The translations under genes were made by a program, and so were the position numbers. The notes under the pieces were generated by a model. It did not search any database. It was not told the origin of the DNA and saw only the letters and a list, made by a program, of their open reading frames with translations. Shown piece after piece: positions 58,701-64,000 of a DNA stretch of 64,000 nucleotides (the stretch's first letter is position 1; each line of letters starts with the position of its first letter). The stretch is from Agromyces aureus. GTDB lineage: Bacteria; Actinomycetota; Actinomycetes; Actinomycetales; Microbacteriaceae. Location: positions 434,001 through 498,000 of the forward strand of contig NZ_CP013979.1 of NCBI RefSeq assembly GCF_001660485.1, in the 5' to 3' direction.

Positions 58701-59247
58701 GTCATCTCAGTTTTGTCCATGGCGAGGCAGGCTGGTCACCGTTGAGGGATGCGAGGTAGTCGGCGACGCTGTGCTGCCAAATGCCCGTGCCTGTGCCCAT
58801 GCGCAGCGAACCGATCCGGATCGAGAGTAGCGGGACGTTCCGACATCGCTCTGGCTTCGCTGATGCTCTTGGTTCTGATTAACTCTCGCTACCGACGACG
58901 GCGCTCGTACGCGTCCTGTGCGCCTGCACGGCACCGCGAATGTGCCCGTTGATGCATCCGCCTGCGGGCCTCAGCTGATCGACCGGCTCTGCGGGGCGAT
59001 GCCGTGGCGCAAGCAATTGCGATTAGCGCAAATTCAGTTTCCGTGCGCGGTGACGTGCCCGCTGCGTGGCCCAGGGCAGCGATCAGATGCAGAATTTGAC
59101 CCCTGAGAAAGTCAAATGGCGAGCCTTTGTCCAGGGCCAGTTTCGAAAAGAGGCAGTCGGTTGCGGTCAGGCGCGCGCGATGTTTCATTCGGCATGTCGC
59201 GGAAGGCCCAGAACGCGGGACGAGGTGAGTGTGCAACGCTCATATTT
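58701..59247. other. Non-coding stretch upstream of CBASS
   Basis: About 545 bp between the divergent CBASS operon and the repeat membrane protein. It must contain the CBASS promoter. ATTTGAC (59094-59100) and GTCAAAT (59111-59117) form a perfect 7-bp inverted repeat with a 10-nt loop. No protein frame here is convincing. Confidence 0.45.
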
Positions 59248-60771
59248 GTGAACCTGACCGATGTGGAGCAACACCTAATTCATCACGTTGTGGACGGCAC
59301 AGTGCTGGACCTCGCCCCGGGCATGACAGACGGGGATATTAACGAGAACGTGATGCGCTCCTGGGGCAAGCTTCACCAGATCCGTGCGGAGGTGGTGCGC
59401 GAGATTCTCCGCGGCCGTCACCTGCCAGACGATGGGCCTGACCCGCACGGGCTTCAACTGCGAGGCGCTTGGATCGTCGGCCGGATCGACTTGGATGGCA
59501 TCACGACCCCGATCCGGCTCCAGCTATCGTCATGTTATCTGCCCGACGGGTTGGACGGCCGCAATTGCGTCATCCCCCGCCTTGGGTTGGACGGGTCAGT
59601 AATCGCTTCTTCCAGCGGGCACGGCGAGCAGGGTGCTGTTCGCCTTTCAGGGGCTCGTATCGCCGGTAGCCTGGAGATGCGCGGTACGACGCTGACCAAC
59701 GAGGCCGGCCCTGCATTGGTGGCCGACGGCCTGACCGTCGAGGGCGGCGCGTTTCTCGACGGCGCGTTCACCGCGAGTGGACACGGCGAACTCGGCGCCG
59801 TGCGCTTGGTGGGGGCTCGGATCGTTGGGCAATTGTTCATGCGTGGTGCGACGCTAACCAACGAGGCCGGCTTCGCACTGGGTGCCTCCGGGGTGACGGT
59901 CGGGGGCGATGGGTTCCTCGACGGCGCGTTCACCGCGAGCGGGCACGGCGAACTGGGTGCTGTGAATTTGGCGGGGGCTCGGATCGGCGGGCTACTGGTG
60001 ATGCGCGGCGCGACGGTAACCAATAAGGCTGGCCCCGCACTGGTTGCCGACGGCGCGACCGTTGGCGGCGATGGGTTCCTCGACGGCGGGTTCACCGCGA
60101 TCGGGCAGGGCGAGCAGGGTGCCGTGCGCTTGGCGGGGGCTCGGATCGCCGGACACCTGCAGATGGACGCTGCGAGCGTGGACCGCGCCCGCACCGGGGC
60201 AATGTGGGTCGTCGATGGCCTGACATACGACGGATACCCGAGCGTGGGATTCGACGAATGGCTCGTACTGCTGCATTCCGGGACTCCCGCATACCGCCCA
60301 CAGCCCTACCGGCAGCTGGCCGCGGCCGCCCGTGCCGCGGGCCACGACGATGACGCGCGCCGCGCGCTGATCAGGCAGCGGGACGACCAAGTCAAACGCG
60401 GCGGTCTAACGCGCCCGGCGAAGGCGTGGGCTAGGTTCACGAAGTTCACTCTCGGGTACGGGTATCAGCCATGGCGCGCTCTGCTGGGCGTCGCCGTAGT
60501 CCTCCTCGCCGCCGTGATGATCGTCTTCTTCACTCCCGGCGCGCTCGCCCACACCCCCGGCGCGACAGCCTGCACCCGCGTCGAAGCCTTCCAGATCGCG
60601 GTCGACATGGCGATCCCGCTGGTGTCTACCAGCAGCGGCAGCTCATGCCACATCACCGCCACACCAAGCGGCCAATTCGTTGCATGGGCCAGCGTGTTCT
60701 TGACCTTCTCCGGCTGGGCCCTGACCGCACTATTCGCCGCAGGCTTTACGCGCGCCATCCGCCAGCCATGA
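59248..60771 (+). CDS. Membrane protein with 54-residue tandem beta-helix-like repeats
   Basis: About 507 aa. After an N-terminal ~110-residue domain (LHQIRAEVVREILRGRHLPD), a 54-aa unit repeats about 3.5 times: GAVRLxGARI, MRGATLTNEAGPAL and DGAFTASGHGE, suggesting a beta-helix (pentapeptide-like). The C-terminus has two TM segments (LLGVAVVLLAAVMIVFFTPG, FVAWASVFLTFSGWALTALF) around a Cys-containing loop. The start is uncertain: GTG at 59248 here, with ATG at 59194 and further upstream also open. Similar proteins are annotated as membrane-associated oxidoreductases in actinobacteria, without evidence known to me. Confidence 0.7.
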   Translation: MNLTDVEQHLIHHVVDGTVLDLAPGMTDGDINENVMRSWGKLHQIRAEVVREILRGRHLPDDGPDPHGLQLRGAWIVGRIDLDGITTPIRLQLSSCYLPDGLDGRNCVIPRLGLDGSVIASSSGHGEQGAVRLSGARIAGSLEMRGTTLTNEAGPALVADGLTVEGGAFLDGAFTASGHGELGAVRLVGARIVGQLFMRGATLTNEAGFALGASGVTVGGDGFLDGAFTASGHGELGAVNLAGARIGGLLVMRGATVTNKAGPALVADGATVGGDGFLDGGFTAIGQGEQGAVRLAGARIAGHLQMDAASVDRARTGAMWVVDGLTYDGYPSVGFDEWLVLLHSGTPAYRPQPYRQLAAAARAAGHDDDARRALIRQRDDQVKRGGLTRPAKAWARFTKFTLGYGYQPWRALLGVAVVLLAAVMIVFFTPGALAHTPGATACTRVEAFQIAVDMAIPLVSTSSGSSCHITATPSGQFVAWASVFLTFSGWALTALFAAGFTRAIRQP

Positions 60772-60996
60772 AACACACCACATCAGTACCGTCAGCAGGC
60801 CCGTGCTCATCGTCTACTGCTGAGACAGCCAGGCCCGGCCGTCGCCACCGCGGCGCCGGTCTTCGAGACACGGACGGTCGTATTCACGCTCGCTACTCTG
60901 CCGGACATGCTCGACGTGAACCCGTTCCCGACCCTCATCGGCATGGAACCCTCAGCGTCGGCCTGGTCGGTCTCAGTCCGAATCTGGACGGGAACA

Positions 60997-61227
60997 CTAC
61001 TCGGTGGCTTCGAAACGAAGCAGTTCTTCCCTCGCCGCATCCGTGAACGCTTCCGCCCGGCCGAGCGACTGGCCCAGTCGCAGCCAAAGATGAGTCGCTT
61101 CGTCCTCGGTCAGATCCTCTACCACCCGCGGGAAGTGCATGTGAGATTGACCTGGAAGAACGCGGTAGATGTGGTACCGGGTGCCATCGGCATCAACCGA
61201 GTCTCCGGCCGTATAGCGCTCATCCAT
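60997..61227 (-). CDS. Small hypothetical protein
   Basis: 76 aa: DERYTAGDSVDADGTRYHIY, then EDLTEDEATHLWLRLGQSLG. It has a very good SD (GGAGGAGA) before the ATG at 61227, and an acidic soluble composition. Not recognised. It lies between the element cargo and the arsenic-type locus, so it may belong to either the element or the host flank. Confidence 0.6.
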   Translation of the reverse strand: MDERYTAGDSVDADGTRYHIYRVLPGQSHMHFPRVVEDLTEDEATHLWLRLGQSLGRAEAFTDAAREELLRFEATE

Positions 61228-61362
61228 CGCGTTGGTCTCTCCTCCGAGCGCCTGGTGCGCTGGCTCAAAGATATCTGCCCGTTGTAGCCGTCGCTTCGCA
61301 GGCGGATGGTCGCCGTTTGAGGATCCCTCACCGGGCACTTTTCAACAGTCTCCGATCGGTGA

Positions 61363-62526
61363 TCAGGAGAACCGTGCGGTGACCAGCGCGATGAGCGCGA
61401 AGCCGGCCATGACCAAGGCCATGGTCGAGTATCCACCGACCGCGACCGCGATCACCGGGCCCAAGGCCGGCCCGAGGGCGGTGATCGCCGTGATGGGTGC
61501 GGCGAAGACGCCGTTGATGGTGCCGTAGTTGCGAACACCCCACCGGTCGGCCACCGCGGAGCCTTGGACGAGTGTCTGGGCACCGCGGACGGCGCCGGTG
61601 ATGACGCCGACGATGATGAGGAGCCATGGCGGGCCGGGCACGAGGCCCATCAACGCGAGGAGCACTGCAGCGAGGCCCGAGGTGATCGCGAGCGGGACCC
61701 AGGGTGCGGTTCCATGCGGGACGGCGACGTAGAGGAGTCGTCCGATGACCTGGCCGGCGCCGAGCAATCCGAGCGCCCAGGCGGCGAGCTCGTAGCTCAT
61801 GCCCTTCTCCATGTACAGCGGGATGATGGCGAGGGTGACGCTGAAGAGCGCGGCTGCGAGGGCGAGCATCGAGATCTCGAGCATCCAGAACTGGCGGGTA
61901 CGGATGACGGTGCCGACGTTGTGGACTGCTTCGCCCTCGTGCGCCGGTGGGAGCGGCGCCCAGGTGCGTTCGAGGAAGATCCAGTGCAGCGGCAGGGTCA
62001 GGACAAGCAGAGTCGCGGCAAGGATGAGGAACGTCGCCCGCCAGTCCACGATCGTCAGCAGGCCGGCGACGACCGGGGCGAACACGGTGGAGGCGAGCCC
62101 GCCGGCGAGGGTCAGGATCGTCATCGCACCCCTCCGGGCATCGCCGTGGCGGCGGGCGATGATGGTGAACGCGGCTTGGTAGAGCACCGCCGATTGGGCG
62201 AGCCCGCAGACGATCCAGCCGAGCGTGAAGATCACGAGATTTGGTGCGGCGCTCACGATGACCAGGCCGAGCGTGCCGATCATGGCGCCGAGGGTCATGA
62301 TCAGTCGAGGCCCGCGGTCGTCGAGCCACCGGCCGACGATGATGCCGGCGGCAGCGGAGACGATGAGCCCGCCCGAGAAGCAGAGCGTGATGGTCGCGAC
62401 GCTCCAGCCGGTCTCATCCGCGATCGCGGGCGCGGCGATGATCAGCGCGTAATAGAGGATGCCCCAGCTGATGACCTGCCCGACCGAAAGCGCGGCAAGG
62501 CGCACCCCGAGCGGATACTTCGACAC
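61363..62526 (-). CDS. MFS transporter linked to ArsR
   Basis: 387 aa, 12 predicted TM. It begins VRLAALSVGQVISWGILYYA and has the loop 2-3 MFS motif GRWLDDRGPRLIMTLGAM. The GTG start lies 19 bp after the arsR stop on the same strand, so both are co-transcribed. In this setting an arsenic species (possibly an organoarsenical) is the likely substrate; MFS pumps next to ArsR are known, but substrate cannot be read from sequence. Confidence 0.85.
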   Translation of the reverse strand: MSKYPLGVRLAALSVGQVISWGILYYALIIAAPAIADETGWSVATITLCFSGGLIVSAAAGIIVGRWLDDRGPRLIMTLGAMIGTLGLVIVSAAPNLVIFTLGWIVCGLAQSAVLYQAAFTIIARRHGDARRGAMTILTLAGGLASTVFAPVVAGLLTIVDWRATFLILAATLLVLTLPLHWIFLERTWAPLPPAHEGEAVHNVGTVIRTRQFWMLEISMLALAAALFSVTLAIIPLYMEKGMSYELAAWALGLLGAGQVIGRLLYVAVPHGTAPWVPLAITSGLAAVLLALMGLVPGPPWLLIIVGVITGAVRGAQTLVQGSAVADRWGVRNYGTINGVFAAPITAITALGPALGPVIAVAVGGYSTMALVMAGFALIALVTARFS

Positions 62527-62545
62527 GGCCAGCGGCGGGCCGAGC

Positions 62546-62917
62546 TCAGCGGGATGCGGTGACGTCGAGCAGCTGGGACAGCTCGCCGAGCGCTCCCGGG
62601 ACGAGCTTGTAGTACGCCCAGGTGCCGCGCTTGCTGCGGCTCAGGAAGCCGGCCTCCATGAGGATCTTCAGGTGGTGCGAGACGGTCGGTTGGCTGAGGC
62701 CGACGGGTTCAATGAGGTCGCAGACGCACGCCTCCGTGCCCTCGGACGCTGCGACGATCGACACCAGCCGGAGCCGGGTCGGGTCGGCCAGGGCCTTCAG
62801 CTTCTTCGCGAGGGTGTCAGCGCGCTCCGCGTCCATGGCCTCGCTGGTCAGCGGCGTGCAGCACACGGCAGCGTCGGGCTGGATCACAGGCAGCAGCGTG
62901 GTGGACATGTCGACCAT
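62546..62917 (-). CDS. arsR: ArsR-family metalloregulator
   Basis: About 123 aa. Winged-helix ArsR/SmtB core: LKALADPTRLRLVSIVAA, CVCDLIEPVGLSQPTVSHHL, LSRSKRGTWAYYKLV. The CVCD pair in helix 3 is the classic arsenite-binding site, and a CC pair lies in the N-terminal arm (AVCCTPL). ATG at 62917 has GGAG 4 nt upstream; ATG at 62908 is the alternative. It is divergent from the flavoprotein gene and probably represses both directions. Confidence 0.92.
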   Translation of the reverse strand: MVDMSTTLLPVIQPDAAVCCTPLTSEAMDAERADTLAKKLKALADPTRLRLVSIVAASEGTEACVCDLIEPVGLSQPTVSHHLKILMEAGFLSRSKRGTWAYYKLVPGALGELSQLLDVTASR

Positions 62918-62924
62918 TGTACTC

Positions 62925-62979
62925 CAATATTGACAAACATCGATGGAGTGGGCACACTCAATATCGAAGTTCATCGATG
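62925..62979. promoter_or_regulatory. Divergent ars operator: 21-bp imperfect direct repeats
   Basis: Two copies of CAATAT-Y-GA-N4-CATCGATG at 62925-62945 and 62959-62979, 34 bp apart, each ending in the palindrome CATCGATG. They lie exactly between arsR and the flavoprotein gene, AT-rich against their surroundings, so they are the likely ArsR sites with the overlapping promoters. Confidence 0.7.
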
Positions 62980-62997
62980 CCTTAGGAGGCGCCCATC

Positions 62998-64000
62998 ATG
63001 ACGTTGATCGATCTCACCGTCCCGAGTCTGCAGCAGCGCAGCCTCGACACCCTGCCGGTCGCGATCATCGGCGCCGGGCCGGTCGGCCTCGCGGCCGCGG
63101 CGAACCTCGTCGAGCGCGGCATCGACTTCGTCATCTACGAGTCCGGTGACCAGATCGGTTCCAGCATCCGGCAGTGGGGCCACACGCGCCTGTTCTCGCC
63201 GTGGAAGCACGTCGTCGACCCGGCCTCGCGTCGCCTGCTCGAAGCGACCGGATGGCAGCTCCCGGCTCCCGAGAGCCTCCCCACGGGCACCGAGCTCGTT
63301 GAGCAGTACCTCGAGCCGCTCGCGGCGCTCGACGAGATCGCCGGCCGCATTCGCACCGATGTCCGCGTGGAGGCCGTGACCCGTCAGGGCATGGACCGTA
63401 CTCGGACCGCGCGCCGCGCGGCGACGCCGTTCCTGCTCCGCGCACACACCGTCGACGGCATCGAGGAGTTCACCGCGCGCGCCGTGATCGACACCTCCGG
63501 AACCTACTCGCACCCCAACAGCCTCGCCTCATCCGGTCTGGACCCGCTCGGCCTGGCCGACGTGGCGGACCGGGTCAGCCATGCCCTCCCCGATGTCCTC
63601 GGCCGCGAACGAGGACGCTTCGCCGGCCGGCACGTAACCGTTGTCGGCGCCGGACACTCCGCCGCGAACACGCTCCTGGCCCTGGCAGAGCTCGCCGAAC
63701 AGGAGTCCGACACCCGTATCACCTGGCTGATCCGCAACGCGAGTGCCGTCCGTGTCACGACGTCGGATGATGACGGGCTCGCGGCGCGCGCGTCGATCGG
63801 GCGCCGTGTCGACGCGCTCGTCGCCGCCGGCCGCATCACGGTGCTTGACCGCTTCGAAATCGTGCGGCTCGGCCGTACCGACGACGGCGTTCGCCTGATC
63901 GGCGCGCGGGCCGGCGAGCTCGTCGAGCACGACACTGACCTCGTCGTCAGCGCCACGGGCTTCCGCCCCGACCTCGACATGCTCCGCGAGATCCGCCTCG
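62998..64000 (+). CDS. FAD-dependent monooxygenase-like flavoprotein of the ars locus (partial)
   Basis: At least 334 aa, cut by the window end. Two Rossmann motifs are present: VAIIGAGPVGLAAAANLVER (FAD) and VTVVGAGHSAANTLL (NADPH), as in flavin monooxygenase/thioredoxin reductase-like proteins. SSIRQWGHTRLFSPWKHVVD and FRPD-type sequences fit the flavoproteins common in actinobacterial arsenic operons (ArsO-like). AGGAGG precedes the ATG, and it is transcribed away from arsR across the shared operator. Confidence 0.8.
   Translation, partial: MTLIDLTVPSLQQRSLDTLPVAIIGAGPVGLAAAANLVERGIDFVIYESGDQIGSSIRQWGHTRLFSPWKHVVDPASRRLLEATGWQLPAPESLPTGTELVEQYLEPLAALDEIAGRIRTDVRVEAVTRQGMDRTRTARRAATPFLLRAHTVDGIEEFTARAVIDTSGTYSHPNSLASSGLDPLGLADVADRVSHALPDVLGRERGRFAGRHVTVVGAGHSAANTLLALAELAEQESDTRITWLIRNASAVRVTTSDDDGLAARASIGRRVDALVAAGRITVLDRFEIVRLGRTDDGVRLIGARAGELVEHDTDLVVSATGFRPDLDMLREIRL

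Larger units (their letters stand above)
42617..60771. mobile_element. Integrative element at tRNA-Met (right end not located)
   Basis: From the tRNA-Met 3' end the DNA changes character: lower GC, looser gene spacing, integrase next to the tRNA, excisionase-like, DUF3631, MobC, VirB8-like, VirB6/TrbL-like and DUF2637 proteins, plus restriction and CBASS cargo. I see no second copy of the tRNA 3' end inside the window, so the right limit given here is only the last cargo-like gene. No relaxase, VirB4 or VirD4 gene is visible in it. Confidence 0.55.

Noticed and set aside
60885..60905. Possible attR (CTCGCTAC similarity to the tRNA-Met 3' end)
   Set aside because: Only 8-9 bases match and the T-arm part is missing; too short to call.

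Overview
The window is very GC-rich DNA with almost no non-coding space. It has actinobacterial start/SD usage and a very frequent GGATGC/GCATCC word typical of Microbacteriaceae. Gene content (an actinobacterial-type contractile injection system, Mal-type sugar uptake, BTAD and DUF2637 families) points the same way. I infer a Microbacteriaceae member (Agromyces-like), not proven from the sequence.

Layout. (1) 1-2.7 kb: the end of an unidentified gene, a membrane-anchored M23 peptidase and a MerR regulator. (2) 2.7-10.7 kb: a maltose/maltodextrin module with an alpha-glucosidase divergent from malE-malF-malG and a maltogenic-amylase-like GH13 enzyme. Two perfect LacI/cre-type operators lie in the divergent region. 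(3) 10.7-42.2 kb: a large extracellular contractile injection system (eCIS) locus. It encodes PAAR tip, tail terminator (DUF4255), AAA+ ATPase, sheath, tube, second tube-like protein, LysM hub protein, VgrG-like spike, gp25-like and J-like baseplate proteins, and a tail protein I-like protein. Its accessory genes are a DUF4157 protein, a frameshifted HEXXH metalloprotease, a 1134-aa effector candidate, a VQR-rich 880-aa linker protein, two membrane proteins, a secreted beta-repeat protein, a LuxR regulator and an ATPase/BTAD regulator. (4) 42.4-42.6 kb: tRNA-Thr and tRNA-Met. (5) 42.6 to about 55-61 kb: a lower-GC integrative element beside the tRNA-Met gene. It holds an integrase, a PLD-nuclease/MmeI-like restriction-modification pair, a duplicated XRE regulator, an excisionase-like protein, a DUF3631 ATPase, MobC and some conjugation genes, then a two-gene CBASS (S-4TM effector plus CD-NTase) and a repeat-bearing membrane protein. 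No relaxase, VirB4 or coupling protein is visible. (6) 61-64 kb: an ArsR-regulated divergent locus with an MFS transporter and a flavoprotein monooxygenase-like gene cut by the window end.

Most interesting signals. A 14-bp palindrome TGCCCG-N2-CGGGCA lies about 60-110 bp ahead of four separate eCIS transcription units, two copies perfect and two with one mismatch, which looks like a regulon operator. A SARP-like pair of heptamer direct repeats 11 bp apart lies ahead of the eCIS LuxR gene. Four in-frame copies of a dispersed palindromic (REP-like) element sit inside the disordered linker of the eCIS membrane zinc-ribbon protein, and a related copy is a free intergenic hairpin in the mal operon. 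The S-4TM CBASS and the MmeI/PLD/duplicated-XRE group are the main defence observations.
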